Shown here piece by piece: positions 1-7,332 of a stretch of DNA of 10,360 bases. The translations under genes and the position numbers were made by a program. This DNA comes from an uncultured Treponema sp. (GTDB taxonomy: Bacteria; Spirochaetota; Spirochaetia; Treponematales; Treponemataceae): the NCBI GenBank assembly GCA_905372205.1, contig CAJPOH010000012.1, positions 1 through 10,360 of the forward strand, read 5' to 3'. The notes under the pieces are model-generated. The model saw only the letters and a program-made list of their open reading frames with translations. It was not told where the DNA came from and did no database searches. The number at the start of each line of letters is the position of its first letter. Position 1 is the stretch's first letter.

Positions 1-57
1 CTTCTTAAAAATGAATTTATTCAACAAGAAAAAAACAAAAAGATTTTCAAAAGGCGT

Positions 58-87
58 TTGACAATTTATACTTCAATATGGTTTAAT
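58..87 (+). promoter_or_regulatory. Sigma-70 promoter of the ABC importer operon
   Basis: A perfect -35 hexamer TTGACA (58-63) is followed after 18 bp by TTTAAT (82-87), five of six matches to the -10 consensus. TG at 79-80 with one base before the -10 makes an extended -10. Transcription should start near 94, giving a leader of about 35 nt before the binding-protein gene. The 57 bases upstream are A-rich with no visible gene and could act as an UP-like element. This is the strongest promoter-like site in the window. Confidence 0.75.
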
Positions 88-94
88 ATGAGAG

Positions 95-113
95 TAGTAT
101 TCTTAGAAAACTA
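95..113. promoter_or_regulatory. Operator-like inverted repeat over the predicted transcription start
   Basis: Two 9-base arms, TAGTATTCT (95-103) and AGAAAACTA (105-113), are complementary at eight of nine positions around a single central base (104). The dyad begins right at the predicted start of transcription (about 94). A one-base loop cannot fold as an RNA hairpin, so if the site is functional it is more likely a protein-binding palindrome acting as a repressor operator. No regulator gene lies in the window, and the binding protein is unknown. Confidence 0.35.
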
Positions 114-115
114 TG

Positions 116-121
116 AAGGAG
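116..121 (+). promoter_or_regulatory. Ribosome binding site deciding the start of the binding-protein gene
   Basis: AAGGAG (116-121) lies only 1 nt before an ATG at 123 but 7 nt before the in-frame ATG at 129. The second spacing is normal, so translation is taken to start at 129. The choice removes two residues and does not alter the signal peptide. Confidence 0.75.
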
Positions 122-128
122 TATGCGT

Positions 129-2711
129 ATGTTAAAGCGTTTTTGCTTAATTGGGCTTGTTGTTTCTTTTGTGTTTTTGTCTTGTGGGGGTAGTTCACAA
201 GGTGAAAGTGATGTTGCTAAAGTAGCTACAGAGCATAAGAAAGGAATTATTTGCGACAAAGTTATTTTCTCGGTTAATATGGACGAGACTGTTGCATTAA
301 AAGATGTTGTTGAAGGAAAGCAAGATGTGCTTTTTACACGTGTACCACCTGCAATATTAAGTACTTTGTCCGATTCAGATAGAGATAAGCTAGATATATA
401 CACAATTCCTTCAGGTTCGTGGTCATTATGGCTAAATCCAATACCGAATAAAGCACCGTACACACACAAACTTAATACTGGAGAGACAGTATTCAATCCT
501 TTGGCACTACAGAAAGTGAGATATGCAATCAATTGGCTAATAGATAGGAAGAAAATTATCAACGAGGTATTAGGTGGCGAAGGTGATCCTATGTTTACTC
601 CTATGACACCGGGACAACCTGGCACTTATCGTTATAATTTAATCCCCATCAAGCTTGGAATGACCGATAATGGAGACGAAAAACTTGCAATAGACATGAT
701 CACTAAGGCTTTAGAAGAAGCCTCTCAATTGCCAGCTAACAAAGGAAAACTTATTAAAAAAGATAAGTTTTGGCAATATGAAGGCAAAGACATATTAGTT
801 AAGTTTTTTATAAGAGTTGATGATGCAACAGGACGCTTACCCGCAGGACGTTATATTGCAGACCAGATTGAAAAGGCAGGTATTAAAGTTGAACGTCTTG
901 AATGGGATAGGAGTAGGAGTTCCGACTCTGTTTACGGGGCAAACCCTGCAGATTATATTTGCACAATGTATACAGAAGGTTGGGGGGCAGGAGCTACAAG
1001 AAGATGGTGGGATGTGAGTGTTTGCCAGATGTTTGCACCATTTTATGGATATATGCCAGGTGGCTCTAATCCGGGTTATTGGAATTATGAAAACGCTCGT
1101 CTCGATGAATTAGGAAAAAAAGGACAAAATGGTCAATACTTAAAGGAAGAAGATTATTGGGCAGGAAACCTTGAAGCTACAGAGATTGGTTTGAAAGAGG
1201 CTGTTAGAATATATCTACTATCCAACAAAGATAGCTTTGTTGCAAACAAGGCACGCTTTAATTCTCGTATGCTTTATGGTGTAGGCGATGGTCTTAATGG
1301 TTGGTCAATTCGATCTGCTGATGTTAAGCCAGACACTTCAGGGCAATTTAAGGGACAAAAGGTTTTGAGAGTTTCTCAACATTCTGCTCGTGGCTCTCTT
1401 TTTATGTCTAGTTGGGATCCTGTAGGACGTGGTGGCTTTTCGGATTCGTACTGTGCAGTTGTGACAGGTGCTACGCACTTAAAAGAAGAAGACGAAGCTC
1501 CCCATACTGCCGAAGATATAGTTTTTGGTGGTAAAATTGATGTTGATAATGCTCAAGTTAGTCCAAAACTATTACCTGATGGAACAATTGGAGGAGATGT
1601 GGCAGTTCCTTCAAATGCATTGATTTTTGATACAAAAACAAAAGAATGGAAAGAAGTTGGAAGTGGTATTACTGTTGCAGTTGGTGCTAAAGGAGCTTTT
1701 GTAGAAGGCTTTTATTGGCACAATGGAGAGCCGATTACACAAATAGATGAACGCTATGCTTCTGCCTTTATAAGAGATTGGTGTATAAAAGATGGCGAAG
1801 ATGATCCATATTACGATGAAGCTTTGTCTGCGAATATGTTGGAAGAATTGGCAACTAGCAAAGGTACTGTCTATAATGAAGATGGTTCTATGATGTTCTA
1901 TAAAAACTTCTTTTTTTCACCTGATATGAATCGCACTATCACCAAGGTTGCTACTCCTAGTAGCAAGGCAGGAAATCCAGGTCGTCCTACTGTGGCCCCT
2001 TGGGAAATAAACGAAGCTTTAGCAGAAATGGTGGTTCATGGAGCTGCAAGTGGAACAAAGTATAACTTCCTAGAATCAGGACAGGGAGCTACAGAAGTTG
2101 ATGTTGCATCTCCTCCATGTGTAGCTGACATCAAAGCAAAATTGCAAGAGCTTATGGAAGCAAAACATATTCCAGTTTATATAAAAGGTCTTGTGGACGA
2201 AGACTATTGTGTTAATCGTTATAAAGCTTCTATTGATTTTATAGAAAAGTATGGACACGCTTATATAGGAAATGGTGCTTTAATGCTCACCAAGATTGAT
2301 ACAAACACTAATTCGATAATGGCAGAGTCATTTGATAAATTTCCATATGAGAGCGATTTTTGGATTAAAAAACTTACAATCCCTATGAGTAGTATAGATT
2401 ACATAAAAGCTCCTAATGCTGCAAAACCGGGAGATGAAGCAGTTTTTGAAATCAATATTTCTCAATTCATGTATCCAAATAATGAACTTACAGCAATGAT
2501 TAGAGGAACTGTGCTGTTAAGATTGCAAAATGATGATGGCACAGAAAGCGTTTTCACTGCCGAAAAGATTGCAGATGGTAAGTTTAGGGCAGTGATTCCT
2601 GCTGAAAAAACCAGTGAACTAGTTTCTGGAAATACTTATACAGTTGTTGTTACTTCGAGTGTCAATGATGAAACACCATCTGTTCAAACATCTAAGCTTT
2701 CAATGCTATAG
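129..2711 (+). CDS. Lipoprotein substrate-binding protein of a Dpp/Opp-class ABC importer, apparently circularly permuted
   Basis: Extracytoplasmic receptor that should capture a peptide or similar solute and deliver it to the permeases encoded just downstream. The 860-residue product is far longer than the usual 500-600. Residues 1-19 form a lipoprotein signal: MLKR, a hydrophobic stretch, then Leu-Ser-Cys19, the likely lipidated cysteine. Residues about 42-405 resemble the latter part of DppA: a 'KVIFSVN' strand, then 'NPLALQKVRYAINWLIDRKK' (123-142, the family's 'VRqAisyAiDrk' block), and later 'WNYENARLDEL'. Residues about 408-755 resemble the first part: 'KVLRVSQHSARGSLFMSSWDP' begins near 411, 'WHNGEPIT' lies at 530-537 (the 'WhdGepltaeDv' block) and 'YIGNGALMLTKI' lies near 712-723 (the 'GtGPf' block). 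Residues about 757-860 form a beta-rich Ig/FnIII-like tail. The half order is therefore reversed relative to the family. The substrate cannot be named; the family includes peptide, nickel and oligosaccharide binders. An accidental fusion of two truncated receptors is an alternative, but the halves are complementary rather than duplicated. Confidence 0.9.
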   Translation: MLKRFCLIGLVVSFVFLSCGGSSQGESDVAKVATEHKKGIICDKVIFSVNMDETVALKDVVEGKQDVLFTRVPPAILSTLSDSDRDKLDIYTIPSGSWSLWLNPIPNKAPYTHKLNTGETVFNPLALQKVRYAINWLIDRKKIINEVLGGEGDPMFTPMTPGQPGTYRYNLIPIKLGMTDNGDEKLAIDMITKALEEASQLPANKGKLIKKDKFWQYEGKDILVKFFIRVDDATGRLPAGRYIADQIEKAGIKVERLEWDRSRSSDSVYGANPADYICTMYTEGWGAGATRRWWDVSVCQMFAPFYGYMPGGSNPGYWNYENARLDELGKKGQNGQYLKEEDYWAGNLEATEIGLKEAVRIYLLSNKDSFVANKARFNSRMLYGVGDGLNGWSIRSADVKPDTSGQFKGQKVLRVSQHSARGSLFMSSWDPVGRGGFSDSYCAVVTGATHLKEEDEAPHTAEDIVFGGKIDVDNAQVSPKLLPDGTIGGDVAVPSNALIFDTKTKEWKEVGSGITVAVGAKGAFVEGFYWHNGEPITQIDERYASAFIRDWCIKDGEDDPYYDEALSANMLEELATSKGTVYNEDGSMMFYKNFFFSPDMNRTITKVATPSSKAGNPGRPTVAPWEINEALAEMVVHGAASGTKYNFLESGQGATEVDVASPPCVADIKAKLQELMEAKHIPVYIKGLVDEDYCVNRYKASIDFIEKYGHAYIGNGALMLTKIDTNTNSIMAESFDKFPYESDFWIKKLTIPMSSIDYIKAPNAAKPGDEAVFEINISQFMYPNNELTAMIRGTVLLRLQNDDGTESVFTAEKIADGKFRAVIPAEKTSELVSGNTYTVVVTSSVNDETPSVQTSKLSML

Positions 2712-2734
2712 ATGATTATCAAAAATAACATAAT

Positions 2735-2781
2735 AAAGGGGAGGAACATACTATAAAATGCATGTTCTTCTCCTTTTATTT
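2735..2781 (+). terminator. Stem-loop with U-rich tail between receptor and permease genes (attenuator or processing site)
   Basis: AAAGGGGAGGAACAT (2735-2749) pairs with ATGTTCTTCTCCTTT (2762-2776) along all 15 positions, with two G-U wobbles and a 12-nt loop (2750-2761). TTTTATTT (2774-2781) follows. This has the form of an intrinsic terminator. The downstream genes belong to the same transporter and have no obvious promoter of their own, so partial termination or 3'-end protection of the receptor mRNA is more likely than a full stop. Similar structures after binding-protein genes keep the receptor in excess over membrane components. Confidence 0.75.
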
Positions 2782-2807
2782 ATACAAATCATTGCAAGGA
2801 GCAACTT

Positions 2808-3848
2808 ATGTATAAGTGGTTTGCTATCAAACGAATAATACGAGGAATAGTCATATATGCTCTTTTGATATTCATATTTTCACTTTTGTTTAATCAAATA
2901 AATGAAACAACTACTCGTTCTCAACTCCTTGAGCAAGTGCATATGGAAGCACAAGGCTTGAGGAATATGAAGCAAGAACAGATGTTAGCTTGGCGAGAAA
3001 ATAGATTAAAAGAACTATATTCAATTTATCACCTTGATAAGCCTTTTATGGAACGTGTTTGGTTTAATGCAAGTAGAATACTCACATTTCAATTTGGAAA
3101 ATCAACCAAAATTAAGTCTTCAAAAGGCTCGCAGGATGTGTTGGAGATTTTGCTAGAAGCTCTGCCTAGAACAATCATTTTGTTTACCGTTGCTTCAATC
3201 ATCAACATAGCCATAGGGCTTTTTATTGGCTTAAAAAAAGCACAGAAGCCGGGCGGAAAGTTTGATAAAATCACTAGTTTACTCACTCTTATTGTATATG
3301 GGATGCCAACATGGTGGCTTGCTTTGCTTTTAATTTTATTTTTTGTTTATGGCATTAGAATATTTCCTTCTGGAGGTATAAACTCAGTGCCAACACCCGA
3401 AGGCTTTATGTTTGTTCTTGACCGCTTGCATCATATGGCTTTACCAATAATCACACTGGTTTTGATTGGTTTTTGGGGAACAGCTTTCACTGTGCGAAAC
3501 CTAGTGCTTGGAACATTACAAGAAGATTTTATTATGAGTGCTAGAGCTCGCGGAATCCCTGAACGCAAGGTGCTTTTTGGACACACATTACGCACTTCTG
3601 CTCCTCCAATTGTTACAATGGTGTTGTTGAGTTTAATTGCTAGTATGAGTGGTGCGGTTATTTATGAAGGTATTTTTTCATGGCCTGGTATTGGAAACCT
3701 TTATTGGACAGCACTACAACAAAGCGACATTCCTGTTTTGATGGGAGATTTAGCTTTTAGCACAGGGCTTTATCAAGCTGGTTTAGTCATCCTAGATTTA
3801 ATCTATGGATTTTTAGACCCACGTATTAAAGTTGGAGGCAAAGCGTAG
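2808..3848 (+). CDS. DppB/OppB-type ABC permease
   Basis: Inner-membrane subunit that, with the DppC-type partner, forms the translocation channel. The 346-residue length is near normal for the family. TM1 spans about 10-28. A charged extracytoplasmic loop (about 29-115) contains 'YHLDKPF', the family's 'lgLDkPl' motif. 'LPRTIILF' (from about 119) begins TM2, with further helices near 157-184, 211-233, 267-290 and 313-333. The ATPase-coupling EAA loop is visible as 'SARARGIPERKV' (from about 244), and the chain ends in the typical 'LDPRIK'. AAGGAG (2796-2801), 6 nt before ATG, supports the start. The gene follows the stem-loop after the receptor gene, and its stop lies one base before the next start codon. 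The loop after TM1 is rich in Glu, Gln, Lys and Arg and somewhat helical, but not grossly expanded. Confidence 0.93.
   Translation: MYKWFAIKRIIRGIVIYALLIFIFSLLFNQINETTTRSQLLEQVHMEAQGLRNMKQEQMLAWRENRLKELYSIYHLDKPFMERVWFNASRILTFQFGKSTKIKSSKGSQDVLEILLEALPRTIILFTVASIINIAIGLFIGLKKAQKPGGKFDKITSLLTLIVYGMPTWWLALLLILFFVYGIRIFPSGGINSVPTPEGFMFVLDRLHHMALPIITLVLIGFWGTAFTVRNLVLGTLQEDFIMSARARGIPERKVLFGHTLRTSAPPIVTMVLLSLIASMSGAVIYEGIFSWPGIGNLYWTALQQSDIPVLMGDLAFSTGLYQAGLVILDLIYGFLDPRIKVGGKA
3834..3838 (+). promoter_or_regulatory. Ribosome binding site of the DppC-type permease gene, inside the end of the preceding gene
   Basis: GGAGG (3834-3838) lies within the last codons of the DppB-type gene, 11 nt before ATG 3850. 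A TTG at 3832 in the same frame would start six codons earlier, but it has no Shine-Dalgarno sequence upstream and overlaps this one. ATG 3850 is therefore preferred. The arrangement implies translational coupling. Confidence 0.65.
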
Positions 3849-3849
3849 T

Positions 3850-5250
3850 ATGAGTTTATCTGACTTAACGTATAAATTTAGAGAGTTTTGGGCTGACTTT
3901 AAAAAAGACAAAGCAGGTTTGGTTGGTATTGGAATCCTAGCTGTTTCTTTGTTGGTGATTTTGTTTGAGCCTTTTGTACTCACCTACAAAGATGCAAATA
4001 CTCATTGGAGAAGCATAGAATATTGGGAAGATAATTCTATGGCAGCAGCACCTGTGTGGACTAATTGGTTTTCGTCTTCTAAATCTAGCACTACTAGCAT
4101 ATTAAAAGAAGCAAAGATAACTGAAGAGAACACGGTTAATTATGGCAAAGTGAAAAAGTATGAATTTAGCTATAATTATCAATATGACGCAGCACCTTTA
4201 GACTTAATTGTCCGTGCAAAATGCACAGGTATGGCTTTTTTTAATGTTGAGGTAACACGCCCCGATGGTGAAGAGGTTTTTTTAGGGCAGTATCAAAAAG
4301 CTGATGTTGAAAATATCAATGCACGTTTTTCAACGCATGCAGATGCAAAAGCTTCAATTCGCTCGTTCACTCAAGATAGAGGAGCTAACATACAAGCAGG
4401 AAATGCAAAGCCCACTGACTTACTTTTTTCAAAACTTGGGCGGGATATGTATAAAATCAAAGAGGCATTAAAAGGTGAATATAAAATTGCAATTTTAATT
4501 CCTGAAAGTGTTAGTAAAAATGAAAAGAATATCTTTTCTGAGCCATATGTTGTAGTTCAAGGGGCAGTTTCGGGAGTGCTAGGAACAGACACTCAAAAAA
4601 GAGATATATTTTCTGGTATCATTGCAGGCTTAAAATGGGCTTTGTTTATTGGTCTTGTAGCTAGTGTGTTTTCGGTTTTGATTGGTGTAATTTATGGCGT
4701 TACCTCTGCGTACTTTGGTGGATTTGTGGATTCTTGCATGTCATTTGTTTTTGAGATTTTTATTTCAATTCCTTTAATGCCTGTTTTGATTGTTTTGTTT
4801 GCAACCAGTAAGCCGAGTATTTGGTATATCATTTTAGCAGAAATTGTTTTTGGCTGGGTAGGACCTGTTAAAACAATTCGCTCTATGGCAATGCAAATTA
4901 GAGAAGAAACGTATGTTGAAGCTGCAAAAGCATTAGGAGCAGGACATATTAGGCTTATATTCAAACATATCACTCCTATTTTGCTACCTTATTCTTTTGC
5001 TAGTATGGCAATAAATGTACCCGGTGCTATTCTATTAGAGGCCAACCTTTCTCTTTTAGGCTTAGGTGATTCTACCATTGTAACATGGGGGCAGATATTG
5101 CATGATGCACAAAAAGCAGGAGCAAGCTTGAATGGACTTTGGTGGTGGATTATTCCTCCGGGCTTATTTATTTCTATAATGGGAATGACGTTTGCTTTTA
5201 TTGGTTTTGCAATGGATAAAATATTGCATCCTAAACTAAAAACTCGGTAA
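3850..5250 (+). CDS. DppC/OppC-type ABC permease with large extracytoplasmic insertion
   Basis: Second channel-forming subunit of the importer. At 466 residues it is much longer than the usual 280-310. The N-terminal cytoplasmic helix and 'FKKDKAGLVGIGIL' lead into TM1 (about 22-45), as in the OppC N-terminal region. Residues about 45-243 form a soluble, beta-rich extracytoplasmic segment where family members normally have a short loop. The core then resumes with 'GVLGTDTQKRDIFSGIIAGLK' near 242-262, the equivalent of 'HllGTDelGRDvlSrllyGaR', and several TM helices follow. The EAA loop 'EAAKALGAGHIRLIFKHITP' starts at 357. 'EANLSLLGLG' and a closing 'FAMDKILHPKLK' are also typical. The gene starts one base after its upstream neighbour and is followed after 15 bp by the first ATPase. 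The insertion has no family I recognise; its position facing the receptor suggests a docking role, which is inference. Confidence 0.92.
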   Translation: MSLSDLTYKFREFWADFKKDKAGLVGIGILAVSLLVILFEPFVLTYKDANTHWRSIEYWEDNSMAAAPVWTNWFSSSKSSTTSILKEAKITEENTVNYGKVKKYEFSYNYQYDAAPLDLIVRAKCTGMAFFNVEVTRPDGEEVFLGQYQKADVENINARFSTHADAKASIRSFTQDRGANIQAGNAKPTDLLFSKLGRDMYKIKEALKGEYKIAILIPESVSKNEKNIFSEPYVVVQGAVSGVLGTDTQKRDIFSGIIAGLKWALFIGLVASVFSVLIGVIYGVTSAYFGGFVDSCMSFVFEIFISIPLMPVLIVLFATSKPSIWYIILAEIVFGWVGPVKTIRSMAMQIREETYVEAAKALGAGHIRLIFKHITPILLPYSFASMAINVPGAILLEANLSLLGLGDSTIVTWGQILHDAQKAGASLNGLWWWIIPPGLFISIMGMTFAFIGFAMDKILHPKLKTR

Positions 5251-5265
5251 AAAAGAGGTGAGAAT

Positions 5266-6249
5266 ATGGAAGAAAACAATGTATTAGATGTTAGAAACTT
5301 GCGTCTTTATTACCACACTCAAGCGGGAATTGTTAAGGCTTTGGATGATGTGAGTTTTACTGTTAGAAAAGGAGAGACTGTAGGCTTTGTAGGTGAATCA
5401 GGTTGTGGAAAGACAACCACGGGAATGGCTCTTCTAAAAATGCCATCTCCACCGGGCTTTATTGAAGAAGGCTCACAAATAATTATTGGAGGAAGAGATA
5501 TTGTTCCACTTTCTGATAAGGAGATTCGTCGTAATGTTAGATGGCAAGAAATTGCTATGGTGTTTCAGGGAGCTATGAATAGCTTAACTCCTGTTTATAC
5601 AATTGGTAAGCAGATGATGGAAACACTAAAAGAACACACAAACATAAAAGAAAAAGAAGCTATTGAATTGATGGAAGAATATTTAGGCTATGTCGGTTTG
5701 CCTCCTGAAGTGCTAAAGCGTTATCCGCATGAACTATCGGGCGGAATGAAGCAACGTGTGGTTATTGCACAAGGATTGTTTTTGCGTCCAAAATTGGTAA
5801 TTCTTGATGAGCCTACAACAGCTCTCGATGTTATAGTTCAAGCCCAAATCATTAATCTTCTAAAAGAATTGAAGAAAAAGTTTAGTTGTTCTTTTATTTT
5901 TATCACTCACGACTTAGCCCTAGAAGCAGAAATCTCAGACAGAATCTGTATTATGTATGCAGGAAAAATTGCAGAACTAGGAACGAATGCTCAAATATAT
6001 GGCGAGGCAGGTCCGTCCCATCCTTATACACAAAAACTCTTGCAAGCAACACCATTATTGCATAAAAGAGTAGACTCTCTTTCTTATATACCGGGTACTC
6101 CGCCTGATCTCATAGCACCCCCTAAAGGTTGTAGGTTTAATCCACGTTGTCATTGTGCTATTGATAAGTGCAAAGAAATTGAGCCACCACTAATTGAAAT
6201 AGAAAAAGACCACTATGTTGCATGCTGGAGGTGCGTAAATGGAAGATAA
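5266..6249 (+). CDS. ABC importer ATPase, DppD/OppD type
   Basis: Cytoplasmic ATPase that powers import together with the next gene product. The 327-residue length is normal. Walker A is GESGCGKT (43-50), the Q-loop glutamine is Q101 in 'VFQGAMNSL', the signature is LSGGM (157-161), Walker B is LVILDEP (177-183) and the switch histidine is H215. All catalytic elements are intact; the signature ends in Met rather than the usual Gln, as is common in DppD/OppD. The C-terminal oligopeptide-transporter extension carries cysteines 289, 295, 302 and 320 in the family's 'GCrFnpRC...C...aC' pattern, with extra cysteines at 297 and 323. GAGGTG (5255-5260) lies 5 nt before ATG. The 3' end overlaps the next gene by 11 nt. 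Confidence 0.95.
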   Translation: MEENNVLDVRNLRLYYHTQAGIVKALDDVSFTVRKGETVGFVGESGCGKTTTGMALLKMPSPPGFIEEGSQIIIGGRDIVPLSDKEIRRNVRWQEIAMVFQGAMNSLTPVYTIGKQMMETLKEHTNIKEKEAIELMEEYLGYVGLPPEVLKRYPHELSGGMKQRVVIAQGLFLRPKLVILDEPTTALDVIVQAQIINLLKELKKKFSCSFIFITHDLALEAEISDRICIMYAGKIAELGTNAQIYGEAGPSHPYTQKLLQATPLLHKRVDSLSYIPGTPPDLIAPPKGCRFNPRCHCAIDKCKEIEPPLIEIEKDHYVACWRCVNGR

Positions 6250-7255
6250 GGTTGTTTTAGAGCTTTCTAACATTAAGATGTATTTTTCTCCTCATTTAAG
6301 TCTTTCGCAAGCACTTTCTAGTGGAAAAAAACGAAAAGTAATTAAAGCAGTTGATGATGTTTCTTTAAAACTGTTCAAAGGGGAGATATTTGGGCTTATA
6401 GGGGAATCAGGCTCTGGGAAAACCACACTTGGAAAAATTGCTATGAAGCTATACACGGCAACTGAAGGAAAAATCATCTTTAATGGTGATGATGTAACCA
6501 ATTGTGATAAAAAGCGAAAAGAACTTTATAGAAGACAAGTGCAAATGATTTTTCAAGACCCTTATGCATCTATGAATCCACGTTTTAAGATAAGAGATGT
6601 TTTGGAAGAGCCTTTAATTATTCACAAGATTAAGGGTTCAAGAAAAGAACATGATGAAAAAATCATCAAGGCACTTAAAGAAGTAAAACTCAATCCTCCT
6701 GAAGAGTTTATGGGACGCTACCCACATATGCTGTCAGGTGGACAGAGGCAACGCATTGCAACAGCTAGAACTCTTATATTAAACCCTGAAATTGTTGTGG
6801 CAGATGAGCCTGTTTCTATGATTGACCTTTCGACTCGTGCGGAGATTCTCCACATGATGAAAGACGTACAACGTTCTCTCAATCTCACATATCTTTATAT
6901 AACGCACGACCTTTCAACTGCAAGATATTTTACAGATAGAATAGCTGTTATGTATCTAGGGCGTATTATGGAAATGGGCAAAGCTGATGATGTGATTGAT
7001 AATCCTCAACATCCATACACAAAGGCTTTAATAAATGCAGTTCCTGAACCAAAGGCTGGAATGCTTAATGTGATAAAAGAGCTTCCGATATCGGGCGAGA
7101 TTCCCTCTCCTGCAAATGTGCCTAGTGGGTGTCGCTTTCATACCCGTTGCCCTTATGCTGAAACCTCTTGTTCTAATGAAGTGGAGCCATCATTAATTGA
7201 CATTGGCAACGGGCATTTTCATGCTTGTAGACTTGCAGATAAGATAGGGAAATAA
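6239..7255 (+). CDS. ABC importer ATPase, DppF/OppF type
   Basis: Partner ATPase expected to form a heterodimer with the preceding product. It has 338 residues. An OppF-like N-terminal stretch (about 17-35, 'SPHLSLSQALSSGKKRKV') precedes the nucleotide-binding domain. Walker A is GESGSGKT (55-62), the Q-loop is Q106 in 'IFQDPYASMNP', the signature is LSGGQ (165-169), Walker B is IVVADEP (185-191), the D-loop is SMID and the switch histidine is H223. The C-terminal extension has cysteines 298, 304, 311 and 330 in the same spacing pattern as the partner. GGAGGTG (6227-6233) inside the preceding gene lies 5 nt before ATG, so translation is coupled. This is the last gene of the operon; a hairpin follows 29 nt after the stop codon. 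Confidence 0.95.
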   Translation: MEDKVVLELSNIKMYFSPHLSLSQALSSGKKRKVIKAVDDVSLKLFKGEIFGLIGESGSGKTTLGKIAMKLYTATEGKIIFNGDDVTNCDKKRKELYRRQVQMIFQDPYASMNPRFKIRDVLEEPLIIHKIKGSRKEHDEKIIKALKEVKLNPPEEFMGRYPHMLSGGQRQRIATARTLILNPEIVVADEPVSMIDLSTRAEILHMMKDVQRSLNLTYLYITHDLSTARYFTDRIAVMYLGRIMEMGKADDVIDNPQHPYTKALINAVPEPKAGMLNVIKELPISGEIPSPANVPSGCRFHTRCPYAETSCSNEVEPSLIDIGNGHFHACRLADKIGK

Positions 7256-7284
7256 AACTTGAGTTTTAAGGAAGATAATATGTT

Positions 7285-7304
7285 GTAGCCACGAATGTGG
7301 CTAC
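7285..7304. terminator. Hairpin between convergent genes, possible bidirectional terminator
   Basis: GTAGCCAC (7285-7292) and GTGGCTAC (7297-7304) form a perfect 8-bp stem with a GAAT tetraloop between the importer operon and the convergent small membrane-protein gene. Neither side has a clean U-tract: the sequence after it on the plus strand is TCATAAATAAATTT. Termination strength is therefore uncertain, although position and symmetry fit a shared terminator. Confidence 0.5.
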
Positions 7305-7332
7305 TCATAAATAAATTTCCTAAAAATACTAT

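Noticed and set aside
83..625. A 180-codon open frame on the minus strand under the start of the receptor gene
   Set aside because: It lies antisense to a well-supported coding region, has low-complexity Ser/Thr/Ile-rich composition and no recognisable domain. It is a shadow of the real gene.
129..2711. Receptor as a simple tandem duplication of a binding protein
   Set aside because: The two halves do not share the same motifs. Each carries a different part of the family fold, which points to permutation rather than duplication.
4989..5279. Minus-strand open frame across the end of the DppC-type permease gene
   Set aside because: It is antisense to conserved permease sequence and has no ribosome binding site or domain support.
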